Below, one piece after another: positions 7,601 to 15,320 of a stretch of DNA of 21,335 nt; position 1 is the stretch's first letter, and each line of letters starts with the position of its first letter. The stretch covers positions 1-21,335 of the forward strand of contig CANHPJ010000005.1 in assembly GCA_947462515.1 (NCBI GenBank), in the 5' to 3' direction. Position numbers and translations under genes: made by a program. The notes beneath the pieces are model-generated. The model was not told the DNA's origin, did no database searches, and saw nothing but the letters and a program-made list of their open reading frames with translations. This DNA is from Bacteroidota bacterium (GTDB lineage: Bacteria; Bacteroidota; Bacteroidia; JACCXN01).

Positions 7601-9005
7601 ATAACATCTTAACAGAACTTGATGAATAAAAAGCAAGAGCGTGTATATCCGGATGATGATTCTCATATCTGCTTACATTATTTGCTGGAGAGTACCCCCC
7701 AATCCAAGAAGTATTTGAAGAAGACGAAAAAGCATCTTTTGAACGGTAAAGATTTGTTCCTCCAACATAAACTATATTAACATTATCAGGTTGAACAGCT
7801 ATTATTAAGTCATAAGACCCCTGCGAATCAAAATCGCCATTACTTCCTCCAAAAGCCGGAATATTGGCAGATCGATTTTCCCATGAACCTCCGTTACCTG
7901 AGGTACCATCTCCATTTCCAATTCCTGAAGCATAGGTATACTTATATAAAGAGTGATCTAACTTTCCTGCTGAAGGGGTTTCTGCCAGAAAATAAACAAT
8001 ATTAGGATTAGCTTTTGAGCTTGCTAGGACTATTCTATTGTATGAAGATGGAAAATCAGAAGGTGTAATAGATTTCCAATCTGTTCCATTAATAGATCTA
8101 AAAATTCCCTTGCTAGGATTTCCATCACTATCAATCGTAGCATATAAAACACCTGAATTAGTAGAAATTATATCTGTGTGATAAGCATTGCCTGCTGATA
8201 GCACCAGCGACCAAGAAGTTCCCCCATTACTTGATTTATGAATGGCTCCTATGGTAGCTGCATATACATCCCCATTAATTGGATTAACACAAACACGCCA
8301 GTTGTAATCAAAGTAACTATCATATGTTTGGGGTGTATTTGATGCCGTTATCGGAAGCACCTTCCAAGTAATTCCTCCATCAGTTGATTTATATATACCA
8401 TTACCCCTATAATTAGAATTAGCGCCTCCTCCAGCTGCCGAGTTCCCAACTAACTCTCCTGTGGTATAGTACCAAATATTTTGATTGCCTTGTCTTGGAT
8501 CTTGAGCAATAGAGGTAACGCTATGCAAATCAGATGCGCCGGTAGTTTTAGACCATGTTGATCCAGAATTGGTTGATCGCCAAACTCCACCAGATGCACC
8601 TCCTGCCAATAATACATTTTCATTGCTAACATCAATTGCAAGAGCTCTGGTCCTTCCTCCAACATTAAATGGTCCTCTGTTTTTCCAGCTTGCCGCATTC
8701 AATTCAACTCCGAATACCGAAGATCTTTTTTGAAGTCTAGATGTATTTGAATTAACATACATTAATTCTTTCTCTCTAATATTGTCTGGAATCACACGCG
8801 TTCTTGGATCAATTAACATACTGTTCTCCAATTCAATACGCCTAATCGGATTATCTTTTTCGGCATTATAAACACCAGCTTTTTTATCAGCAATCTTGGA
8901 TAATTTCCTTAAATTATTGTGATTCAACAAACTAGACTGCTGAGCATGATTTTCATTCAGAACAAACAAAAAACAAAATACGAGGAAAAGTAAATTTCTA
9001 ATCAT
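4689..9005 (-). CDS. Secreted BNR-propeller protein with Cys repeats, inserted PA domain and T9SS sorting domain (1438 aa)
   Basis: The signal peptide is residues 1-21 (hydrophobic LLFLVFCFLFVL, ending NHAQ). After a linker, residues about 111-835 form a BNR/sortilin-like propeller opening with GPFNVGGRTRALAID and carrying Asp-box motifs such as STNSGSTW, STDGGITW, SSNGGTSW and TTDGGASW. Six Cys repeats run from about 844 to 1281 (first cysteine C847, GCDS at C874). The fourth is split by a PA domain (about 1020-1169). A short Ig-like segment follows, then a T9SS type A sorting domain from about 1355 to the end, with VYPNPTQG at 1365-1372. T9SS export and cell-surface attachment or release are inferred from that domain. 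No glycosidase or peptidase active site was recognised, so the role (binding, adhesion, matrix) is open. It starts 93 bases after nuoN, beyond a terminator, so it is probably its own transcription unit, perhaps with the gene 52 bases downstream. Confidence 0.93.
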   Translation of the reverse strand: MIRNLLFLVFCFLFVLNENHAQQSSLLNHNNLRKLSKIADKKAGVYNAEKDNPIRRIELENSMLIDPRTRVIPDNIREKELMYVNSNTSRLQKRSSVFGVELNAASWKNRGPFNVGGRTRALAIDVSNENVLLAGGASGGVWRSTNSGSTWSKTTGASDLHSVTSIAQDPRQGNQNIWYYTTGELVGNSAAGGGANSNYRGNGIYKSTDGGITWKVLPITASNTPQTYDSYFDYNWRVCVNPINGDVYAATIGAIHKSSNGGTSWSLVLSAGNAYHTDIISTNSGVLYATIDSDGNPSKGIFRSINGTDWKSITPSDFPSSYNRIVLASSKANPNIVYFLAETPSAGKLDHSLYKYTYASGIGNGDGTSGNGGSWENRSANIPAFGGSNGDFDSQGSYDLIIAVQPDNVNIVYVGGTNLYRSKDAFSSSSNTSWIGGYSPANNVSRYENHHPDIHALAFYSSSSVKMLCGHDGGVSLTENNLSNNSGILPVTWKNLNNGYLTSQAYAIAIDHSKLNDDKILAGFQDNGTWSTGSNVATGSWLEEFSGDGGYCAFANGGLTRYISSQNANIFRFAYNASGQMTGWARIKPTNLTNPLFITPYLLDPTDNNIMYLAGNDRIWRNNDLSKIPDFDNNTTTVSWEELTNTTVSEPITALDASSTGASRLYFGTSRGKLYRIDNPKQGNSAPTEISGSNFPADAYTSCIKVDPENSNRIFVVFSNYLVKSVFYTTDGGASWIDISGNLEQNSDGSGNGPSVRWIEILKMNKDLAYFVGTSTGVYSTDVLNGASTTWTQQGANSIGNVVVKMIKTRSDGTVVAGTHGNGIYSAKFTNVSCQNAVFSSISKVSCGDYFAPSGKVLSATGVYKDTILNNSGCDSIITINLTVKEISSTQIDTAACYAYKSPSGKIFNTPGTYTDTLVNTLGCDSLITINLSFNPSTKSEISRMACTSYTAPSGMTYTKSGVYTDVIPNINGCDSIITLKLTITDGNSSINDSACVSYTSLGGKVYNSSGTFKDTINNPQNIYFKIEAPLSIAGYYNFNYGQARFGWASEDIRDEKNALMDTLKLVDDGTTGDSLGCNQIINDVKGKIAVIYRGGCNFSIKAKKAQDAGAIAVVLINSTDDNIYMNGGDTGVLVKIPVLTLSASDGAIIKSKLDKGENVVAFIGKKPMDACILNLNLKINQASSSTISQTACSQYKSPSGNIYTISGQYRDTINNFSGCDSIITINLTIKNNSLSSINPVVCNKYTSPSGKELTVSGIFKDTILNSNGCDSVITINLTVKKVDVSILQTGNSLKANASGATYFWMDCNNALSRIDSATNQSFKPLKNGSYAVEIRQNGCRDTSECFKISNVGILSADFENSLLVYPNPTQGLVNIDLGNSYPEITVAVRDLKSQLIHQIKYFNQSKINLEITGASGYYFIDISVSDKLNSTVKVFKQ
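4692..4943 (-). other. T9SS type A C-terminal sorting domain (within the 1438-aa protein)
   Basis: The last 84 or so residues follow the family pattern: LLVYPNPTQGLVNIDL, a central strand VAVRDLKSQLIHQI, then GASGYYFIDIS and a terminal VKVFKQ. In this family the domain directs the protein through the type IX secretion system and is usually removed at the cell surface. Its presence shows that the gene is complete at its 3' end. Confidence 0.9.
5163..6476 (-). repeat. Six diverged Cys-repeat units (48-50 aa), the fourth interrupted
   Basis: Units begin at cysteines such as C847 (SCGDYFAPSGK) and continue through ACYAYKSPSGK, ACTSYTAPSGM, ACVSYTSLGGK, ACSQYKSPSGN and VCNKYTSPSGK. Each is followed by G.Y/F.DT...N..GCDS and a beta-strand of the type IITINLTI, except where the PA domain interrupts unit four. 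The units are diverged at DNA level, unlike the near-identical array in the downstream gene, but belong to the same family. Confidence 0.88.
5499..5948 (-). other. Protease-associated (PA) domain inserted in the fourth repeat
   Basis: Residues about 1020-1169 carry the PA signature: IEAPLSIAGYY, then LGC (C1078), DVKGKIAVIYRGGCNF (C1097), KAKKAQDAGAIAVVLIN, a GGD segment, and IPVLTLSASDGAIIKSKL. The two cysteines are placed as in other PA domains, where they usually form a disulfide. In the family PA domains often accompany peptidases (for example M36), as substrate or interaction modules; no peptidase domain is present here. The insertion sits between DTINN and the residual strand ACILNLNLKI of the repeat. 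Confidence 0.85.
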
Positions 9006-9043
9006 AATAAAAAATTTATATAAATGTAAAATACAAAAAACTC

Positions 9044-9079
9044 AAAAAGACCTAAATGAATTATCAAATAGGTCTTTTT
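9044..9079 (-). terminator. Hairpin terminator after nuoN
   Basis: A perfect 11-bp inverted repeat (aaaaagaccta at 9044-9054, taggtcttttt at 9069-9079) encloses a 14-base loop. On the minus strand the stem ends in a T run (TAGGTCTTTTT, then GAGTTTTTTG), 20 bases past the nuoN stop. This fits an intrinsic terminator closing the nuo operon and separating it from the secreted-protein genes. The plus strand also has a T run, so it could act in both directions. Confidence 0.8.
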
Positions 9080-9098
9080 TCAAAAAGGTTATTTCTTA

Positions 9099-10469
9099 CT
9101 ACCAAATCCCAAGAATTAAATCAGGCATAAGACCTAATAAAATGGTAAGTATAACACTAGCAACTAAAAGAACTTTTGTTGAATATGATAAAGCTATTTT
9201 TTCTTCACTTTCAAATTTAAACATATTAACAATAAGTCTGAAATAATAATAAATACTTATTGCAGATCCAGACAGGGCTATTAAAACCAAAATTGGACTA
9301 TGATTTTGCAAATAAGCAGTAAAAACGTAATACTTTCCAAAAAAACCAGCTAAAGGGGGAATTCCAGCAAGAGAAAGCATAGAAACAGTTGATGCTACTG
9401 CCAATAATCGGTTGTTTTTTGCCAATCCTAAAAAAGAATCAAAATGACTGTTACCCTTGGCATTTATTACCGCTAAAACTACTGCAAAAGCAGCAATGGT
9501 TGCAATAGAATAAGCAAGAGTATAGTAAACCAGGGAATGTGCACCCAGTTCATTCATTGCCAAAATAGCCAGCATGAGATAACCAGCGTGTGAAACACCG
9601 GAATAGGCGAGCATTCTTTTTATATCATTTTGAAAAACAGCAGTAATATTTCCAACCAATATAGTAATTGCCGTTAGCCACATTAAGGTGGTAGACCAGG
9701 TATCGCTGGCAGCGGCAAAACTAGTGGAGAATAATTTAAAAAACGCAGCTATTGCCGCAGTTTTTACAATTGTTGCCATAAAGGAGGTTACTTGTATTGG
9801 TGCACCATCATAAACATCAGGAGCCCAAAAGTGAAATGGAGCTGCAGAAATTTTAAATGCTAAGCCAATAAGCATCAACATTATACCTGTATAAAATAAT
9901 GGAGATGCAGCCGGGTTATTTTGCAAGTATAACTTAATTTGAAAAATATCGAAAGATGCGGTGGCACCATAAATAAATGCAATACCCATTAATAAAAACC
10001 CCGTAGCGAAAGCACCCATTAAAAAGTATTTCATAGCCGATTCGTTGGATGCTAAATCCTTTTTATTACTACCAGCTAATACATACATGCATATAGAAAG
10101 TATTTCTATTCCAATAAAAAGCATCGTCATATTATGATAAGAAACCATACATATGGCACCTACAAGAGCAAACAATACCAAAGCAGATTTGTCGGCAGTA
10201 TGCGTATCATCTTTAAAAAACGAAGGAGCCATTAAAAACCATAGTATTGCTGTAATTATAAGCACACCAATAAATGCAACTGAATAATTATCAAATAAAA
10301 CCATATGGTTTAAATAACTAGGCATTGCGCTATTCCATTCGGTAAAAGAAGCACCTAAAGCAACCGTTAAACCTAATAATGTTAGGGTATAAAGGTGCTT
10401 TTTAAAGTTTAATATCTCAGCCAAAAGTGCCAAAAAACCTAAACATGATATTATTATTAAAGCTTTCAT
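9099..10469 (-). CDS. nuoN: NADH-quinone oxidoreductase subunit N
   Basis: NuoN is one of three antiporter-like subunits of the complex I membrane arm and forms a proton channel. The protein has 456 residues, slightly shorter than E. coli NuoN (about 485), and is hydrophobic throughout. The key charged residues are present: E122 in the FIGIEILSICMYVL helix and K206 in AFKISAAPFHFWAPDVYDGAP. It is the last gene of the operon, 35 bases after nuoM, the widest gap within the cluster, and is followed by a terminator. Confidence 0.97.
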   Translation of the reverse strand: MKALIIISCLGFLALLAEILNFKKHLYTLTLLGLTVALGASFTEWNSAMPSYLNHMVLFDNYSVAFIGVLIITAILWFLMAPSFFKDDTHTADKSALVLFALVGAICMVSYHNMTMLFIGIEILSICMYVLAGSNKKDLASNESAMKYFLMGAFATGFLLMGIAFIYGATASFDIFQIKLYLQNNPAASPLFYTGIMLMLIGLAFKISAAPFHFWAPDVYDGAPIQVTSFMATIVKTAAIAAFFKLFSTSFAAASDTWSTTLMWLTAITILVGNITAVFQNDIKRMLAYSGVSHAGYLMLAILAMNELGAHSLVYYTLAYSIATIAAFAVVLAVINAKGNSHFDSFLGLAKNNRLLAVASTVSMLSLAGIPPLAGFFGKYYVFTAYLQNHSPILVLIALSGSAISIYYYFRLIVNMFKFESEEKIALSYSTKVLLVASVILTILLGLMPDLILGIW

Positions 10470-10504
10470 CTATGTGTTTTTGTATTTCTAAACTTATATA
10501 CTAT

Positions 10505-11965
10505 TTATTTAACAGACAATTCTATAATACTTATCAATTGCTTCACCGAAGGCTCTGCAATCTCCATTAAAGGTTTAGGATAAATTCCAATAAAGAAAAT
10601 GACTAAAATAAGTGGTACAATAATTAATTTTTCTTCTTTAACCAAATCAGAAAAATTAGAAGATACTGTAGTATGATCTCCTAGAAACGCAGATTGGTAA
10701 CTTCTAAGCATATAAACGGCTCCAAGAATAGTGGTTAGTCCTCCAAAGGCAGCCAGCATACCACTGTACTGATAAATACCAGCGAGTAATAAAAACTCTC
10801 CAATAAAACCACTTGTAAGGGGCAAGGCAATACTTGAAAGTAAAATGATTAGAGCTGCAGTTGCAAAGTTGGGAGCTACGAGTCTTAATCCACCCAATTC
10901 GTTAATTTGCCTTGTACCGGTTCTAAGAAATAGAATATCAATAACAAAAAATAACCCAAAAGCACTTATTCCGTGAGCCACCATTTGAATTACCGCACCC
11001 GATAAGCCTTGATGATTCATAGCGAAAACACCTGCAGCTATTAAACCCACGTGAGCGGCTGAGGAATAGGCAACAAGCCTTTTGTAATCTTTTTGATACA
11101 TAGCCAATAAAGAAGTATAAAGAACTCCAATTACAGCTAAAACAATGGCTGTTGTTCCCCAGTTTTGAACTCCCAAGGGAGCGATAGGCAATAACAAACG
11201 AATAGCGCCATAAACACCCATTTTGGACATGATGCCAGACAGTAGCATGGTACCAGGCATTGGAGCATCAGTGTAGGTATCTGCTAACCAAGAATGAAAA
11301 GGGAAAACCGGCATTTTAATGGCAAAGGCAATAAAAAATGGCCAAAAAATCCAATTCTGCTGCCCTTGAGATAAATGTAAAGTATAAAGTGTCTGCAAAT
11401 CAAAGGTATGAGGTGCAGGTGTTTGGAAATATAAATATATTAATGCCGTTAACATTAATAAACTTCCTGCCAGGGTATATATAAAGAACTTAAAAGTGAT
11501 GCGAACCTTCTCTGCCCCACCCCAAAGTAAAGCAATGAAATAAATAGGCAAAAGGGCTATCTCCCAGAATATATAAAAAACAAAAGCATCCTGAGCAGTA
11601 AAAACTCCTATTAATCCAAATTGCATTAAAAGCATTAAAGCATATAATGAAGAAGGATTTTTATACGTATTTCTATTTGCAGATAAAATAATTAGGGGCA
11701 ATAGAAAAGTGGTAAGTAAAACCAATAAAAAGCTTATACCATCCATTCCTATTGAGAAATTGATACCCAATGATTTAACCCAGGGCGTACTCATTGCAAA
11801 TTGAGCATTAGCTATGGCCTTGTCGAATTGAAAATAAGCTACCAGGGAAATAAAAAACTCTATTAAAGCAGCCGAAAGTGCAAGTTTTTTAACCTGCTCG
11901 CCTTTTACAAAAAATAAGGCTATTCCTGCAAGTAAAGGGAAAAATAATAATGCTGAAGTAATCAT
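10505..11965 (-). CDS. nuoM: NADH-quinone oxidoreductase subunit M
   Basis: NuoM is the second antiporter-like proton-pumping subunit of complex I. The 486-residue protein is membrane-embedded throughout. The conserved Glu is E135 (FYIFWEIALLPIYF) and the conserved channel Lys is K218 (FAIKMPVFPFHSWLADTYTDAP), with the later LVAYSSAAHVG segment typical of the family. It starts 16 bases after the nuoL stop, and its order L-M-N matches the standard operon. Length and motifs are ordinary. Confidence 0.98.
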   Translation of the reverse strand: MITSALLFFPLLAGIALFFVKGEQVKKLALSAALIEFFISLVAYFQFDKAIANAQFAMSTPWVKSLGINFSIGMDGISFLLVLLTTFLLPLIILSANRNTYKNPSSLYALMLLMQFGLIGVFTAQDAFVFYIFWEIALLPIYFIALLWGGAEKVRITFKFFIYTLAGSLLMLTALIYLYFQTPAPHTFDLQTLYTLHLSQGQQNWIFWPFFIAFAIKMPVFPFHSWLADTYTDAPMPGTMLLSGIMSKMGVYGAIRLLLPIAPLGVQNWGTTAIVLAVIGVLYTSLLAMYQKDYKRLVAYSSAAHVGLIAAGVFAMNHQGLSGAVIQMVAHGISAFGLFFVIDILFLRTGTRQINELGGLRLVAPNFATAALIILLSSIALPLTSGFIGEFLLLAGIYQYSGMLAAFGGLTTILGAVYMLRSYQSAFLGDHTTVSSNFSDLVKEEKLIIVPLILVIFFIGIYPKPLMEIAEPSVKQLISIIELSVK

Positions 11966-11981
11966 TCTTTACCTGTTTAAA

Positions 11982-13883
11982 TTAAATAAGGTTGAAAAAT
12001 AATATGGCTACAATACTTATAACCATCATAAAAATATAAAAGCCAACATGACCGGTTTGCAATCGGCGAAAAGTATCGCTCAAACCAATAACCAATTTAC
12101 CCGTTGAATTAACAATACTATCTATTCCTTTTAATTCGAAAAATTTAAAGAAAACACCTGACAAGAAATCGAGTGGTTTAACAATAATAGCATCATAAAT
12201 TTCATCTACATAATACTTATTATAAACCAAATTGGCGAAAACCGACTTTTTATCTTCGTCTGATTTTGGTATTTCATTGTTGGTAAAATATTTATTTCGG
12301 GCAAAAAGTATAACTAATATTAAAATGCCCACTGCAGTGCCCATTAACATATACTCAGTACTATGGGATAGATGATTGGTGAAGAGAATTAACTTAGAAT
12401 CTTCAAAAACAGGATCTAAAAAGTGCTCCAACAAATGGGATCCACCTAATACTTCTGGAACACCAATAAAACCAGCCAATGCAGCTAAAACAGCTAGAAC
12501 TATTAAAGGAATAGTCATGGTAGAGGGTGACTCATGTAAATGGTGTTTTTGATGTTCAGTTCCTCTGAATGTACCTGAAAAAGTAAGATAAAAAAGACGA
12601 AACATATAAAAAGCAGTCATTATGGAGCCGGCAATTCCAAGTATCCAAAGCAAAGGATTAGCTGCAAAGGCATGCGCTAAAATCTCATCTTTAGAGAAAA
12701 AACCAGAAAAGGGTGGAATACCCGAAATAGCAATAGTGCCTATCAAGAATGTCATATAGGTGATAGGTAAATATTTTTTTAAGCCACCCATTTTACGTAT
12801 GTCCTGCTCCCCGCCCATAGCATGTATTACACTACCTGCTCCAAGAAATAATAAAGCTTTAAAGAAAGCATGAGTTGCCAGGTGAAATATACCACCTGTA
12901 AAAGCGCCAACACCCATCGCTAAAAACATATAGCCTAGCTGACTAACGGTAGAATAAGCTAATACTTTTTTAATATCGTTTTGAAGAATGCCGATGGTGG
13001 CCGCAAAAACTGCCGTAACAGCACCAACAATGGCCACAATAGTTAATGTTGTTGGCGAAAGACTATATAATACATTGGATCTAGCAATCATATAAACACC
13101 TGCCGTAACCATAGTGGCAGCATGAATAAGTGCTGAAACAGGGGTTGGCCCGGCCATTGCATCTGGTAACCAGGTGTAAAGAGGTATTTGAGCACTTTTA
13201 CCCATTGCACCAACAAAAAGCAATAATGTAATTAGCACAATAACAGGCTCATTACTAGGATGGCTCATAGCTGATCCAAACACATCGGCATAATTAATGC
13301 TACCGAATGTTATAAAAATTAAAATGATTCCTAATACAAAACCTAAATCACCAATACGATTAACGATAAAAGCCTTTTTAGCCGCATCATTATAACTTTG
13401 ATTTTTAAACCAGAAACCGATAAGTAAATAAGAAGCTAAGCCTACTCCTTCCCAACCTGCAAACATTAAAAGGTAATTGTTCCCTAGCACTAACAAAAGC
13501 ATAAAGAAAACAAACAGATTTAAATAAGAAAAGAATTTGGCATATCCTTCATCGTCATGCATATAGCCGATAGAATAAAGATGAATAAGAAAACCTACCC
13601 CAGTTATTATAAGCAACATTATGGACGAGAGTGGATCAACCAAAAAGGCTATGGCTACAGAAAAATCACCGGAGGTAATCCAATCGAATAAGGTATAAGT
13701 GAATGTTTTTTCAGCACCAGATAGCAATTCTATAAATATACCCAGAGAAACAGTAAAAGAAGCAAGAATAGCTCCTGAGGCAATAGTTCCTGCTAATTTT
13801 TTAGAGAAATTATTTTTAAATAATCCGATGATTAAAAATCCAATCAGGGGGAATAAGGGCACTAACCAAACTAACTCCTTCAT
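11982..13883 (-). CDS. nuoL: NADH-quinone oxidoreductase subunit L
   Basis: NuoL is the distal antiporter-like subunit of the complex I membrane arm. The protein has 633 residues, including a C-terminal extension consistent with the long lateral helix that clamps the arm in this family. Visible landmarks are E145 in LLMFAGWEGVGLASYLLIGF, K229 in GAMGKSAQIPLYTWLPDAM, and H254 in the following GPTPVSALIHAATMVTAG. A His-rich cytoplasm- or periplasm-facing loop (TEHQKHHLHES, about 442-452) precedes the C-terminal part. It is 5 bases from nuoK. Confidence 0.98.
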   Translation of the reverse strand: MKELVWLVPLFPLIGFLIIGLFKNNFSKKLAGTIASGAILASFTVSLGIFIELLSGAEKTFTYTLFDWITSGDFSVAIAFLVDPLSSIMLLIITGVGFLIHLYSIGYMHDDEGYAKFFSYLNLFVFFMLLLVLGNNYLLMFAGWEGVGLASYLLIGFWFKNQSYNDAAKKAFIVNRIGDLGFVLGIILIFITFGSINYADVFGSAMSHPSNEPVIVLITLLLFVGAMGKSAQIPLYTWLPDAMAGPTPVSALIHAATMVTAGVYMIARSNVLYSLSPTTLTIVAIVGAVTAVFAATIGILQNDIKKVLAYSTVSQLGYMFLAMGVGAFTGGIFHLATHAFFKALLFLGAGSVIHAMGGEQDIRKMGGLKKYLPITYMTFLIGTIAISGIPPFSGFFSKDEILAHAFAANPLLWILGIAGSIMTAFYMFRLFYLTFSGTFRGTEHQKHHLHESPSTMTIPLIVLAVLAALAGFIGVPEVLGGSHLLEHFLDPVFEDSKLILFTNHLSHSTEYMLMGTAVGILILVILFARNKYFTNNEIPKSDEDKKSVFANLVYNKYYVDEIYDAIIVKPLDFLSGVFFKFFELKGIDSIVNSTGKLVIGLSDTFRRLQTGHVGFYIFMMVISIVAILFFNLI

Positions 13884-13888
13884 TATTA

Positions 13889-14206
13889 TTAAAATTTAAG
13901 TTTATTTAGAAAATCGATGTCTGTTGTTTTACTGTTCCTATGAATCATAATCAAAATGGCCAAACCAACAGCTACTTCCGCTGCAGCCACCGCCATGATA
14001 AAAAACACAAAAACCTGACCTGAGCCATCACCATGATGGGCAGAAAAAGCAACCATTAATAGATTAACCGCATTAAGCATTAATTCGATGCACATAAAAA
14101 TAATTATGGCATTTCTTCTTACCAATACTCCAATAACACCAATAGCAAATAGCATGGCGCTTAATAGGATATAATGATTTAAGGGAACAGATTGTAAGGC
14201 GTTCAT
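13889..14206 (-). CDS. nuoK: NADH-quinone oxidoreductase subunit K
   Basis: NuoK is a small three-helix subunit of the proton-pumping arm, related to MrpC. The protein is 105 residues, about the usual length. The two conserved membrane glutamates needed for proton transfer in this family are visible: E41 in IIIFMCIELMLNAVNLL and E77 in MAVAAAEVAVGLAI. It lies 4 bases after nuoJ and 5 before nuoL, so translational coupling is likely. Confidence 0.98.
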   Translation of the reverse strand: MNALQSVPLNHYILLSAMLFAIGVIGVLVRRNAIIIFMCIELMLNAVNLLMVAFSAHHGDGSGQVFVFFIMAVAAAEVAVGLAILIMIHRNSKTTDIDFLNKLKF

Positions 14207-14210
14207 ATTT

Positions 14211-14714
14211 TTATTGTTTAGCTTCTTTTTCTTTTTGACTTAACATTACGGCTCCAACCATAGCACTTAAAAGCAATATGGAAGAAATTTCAAATGGTAA
14301 AGCAAATTCATTAAATAATATTTTTCCTAAGTTGGCTGTAAGTCCTATTTCAGGATTTTTTTGAACCAAAGCCATATTTTCAGATCCTTTTAAGGAAGCT
14401 ACAAAAGTAATTAGCAGGAGGCCACCTGAAATAACAGCCGCAAATTTTAACCAGGTTGACTTTTGAGGTTCCGCTTCGGTATTTAGATTTAAAAGCATCA
14501 ATACGAAAAGAAACAAGACCATGATGGCACCAGAATATACTACAATGTGAACCACAGCTAAAAACTGAGCATTAAGAAGCAGGTATTGACCGGCGATGGA
14601 AAAAAATGTTAAAACCAAATAAAGTACGCTGTGAATTGGATTTTTAGAGAAAACCACCATCAGGGCACATAGTATGGAAACAAATGCTAAAAAATAAAAC
14701 GCATACTGTGTCAT
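14211..14714 (-). CDS. nuoJ: NADH-quinone oxidoreductase subunit J
   Basis: NuoJ is a multi-helix membrane subunit that, in the family, links the quinone-site module to the antiporter subunits. The 167-residue protein has the typical N-terminal NPIHSVLYLVLTF segment and the conserved third helix VVHIVVYSGAIMVLFLFV containing Y60. A final helix (ISSILLLSAMVGAVML) is followed by a charged tail (SQKEKEAKQ). It starts 11 bases after nuoI. Confidence 0.96.
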   Translation of the reverse strand: MTQYAFYFLAFVSILCALMVVFSKNPIHSVLYLVLTFFSIAGQYLLLNAQFLAVVHIVVYSGAIMVLFLFVLMLLNLNTEAEPQKSTWLKFAAVISGGLLLITFVASLKGSENMALVQKNPEIGLTANLGKILFNEFALPFEISSILLLSAMVGAVMLSQKEKEAKQ

Positions 14715-14725
14715 ATCGCTATTAT

Positions 14726-15307
14726 CTACTTATTAATTAATTTATTGTGGCTGTATTGTTTATGCGTTTTAAATTCCAAAACACTTTTTGTCTGACGCTT
14801 GGAAACATCGATTCTTAAATCAACTTTTTCAACTAATTTATCTTTCCCGAAAACAAATCCACCACGCTCAAAATTTGAAGGAACGATTCTGTCTGTTAAA
14901 AAAATGGCTTCCTTAGGACAAGCCTCTTCACAAAGACCACAAAAAATGCAACGCAACATATTGATTTCATAAGTTGATGCATATTTTTCTTCACGATATA
15001 ATTTCTCTTCGCCTGGTTTTCTCTCAGCAGCGACCATGGTGATAGCTTCAGCCGGACAAGAAACAGCACAGAGACCACATGCGGTGCATCTTTCAGCACC
15101 ATCATCATCTCTTTTCAATACATGATGACCACGGTAGATATCACTGAATTCACGCTGAACCTCGGGGTAACTTATGGTAGTTTTTTTCTTGAAAAGATGC
15201 TTAATGGTAATGACCATACCATTTACAATAGCTGGTAAATATAACCTTTCAGCTAAAGTCATTTCCTTTCTTTCTACTACTTTTGATCTATTGGTTAATG
15301 ATTGCAT
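14726..15307 (-). CDS. nuoI: NADH-quinone oxidoreductase subunit I (two 4Fe-4S clusters)
   Basis: NuoI carries clusters N6a and N6b, passing electrons from the NADH module to N2 in NuoB. The protein has 193 residues. The two ferredoxin motifs are complete: C74-x2-C77-x2-C80-x3-C84-P and C120-x2-C123-x2-C126-x3-C130-P. The N-terminal segment TLAERLYLPAIVNGMVITIKHLF fits the membrane-surface helices of the family. I took the first ATG, since MQSLTNRSKVV looks like the conserved start; M16 is an alternative. The basic C-terminal tail (KTHKQYSHNKLINK) carries no motif. Confidence 0.98.
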   Translation of the reverse strand: MQSLTNRSKVVERKEMTLAERLYLPAIVNGMVITIKHLFKKKTTISYPEVQREFSDIYRGHHVLKRDDDGAERCTACGLCAVSCPAEAITMVAAERKPGEEKLYREEKYASTYEINMLRCIFCGLCEEACPKEAIFLTDRIVPSNFERGGFVFGKDKLVEKVDLRIDVSKRQTKSVLEFKTHKQYSHNKLINK

Positions 15308-15320
15308 AATAGAATCAGTA

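Noticed and set aside
4689..9005. Assignment of the 1438-aa protein as a glycosidase (sialidase or GH74-like) or a peptidase
   Set aside because: Asp-box motifs alone do not define an enzyme, no catalytic residues of these families were recognised, and the PA domain has no peptidase domain beside it.
9006..9043. Promoter box for the 1438-aa gene (TACATTTA or TAAATTTT on the minus strand)
   Set aside because: Each is one base off TAnnTTTG and neither has a TTG at suitable spacing; in such AT-rich DNA this is not evidence.
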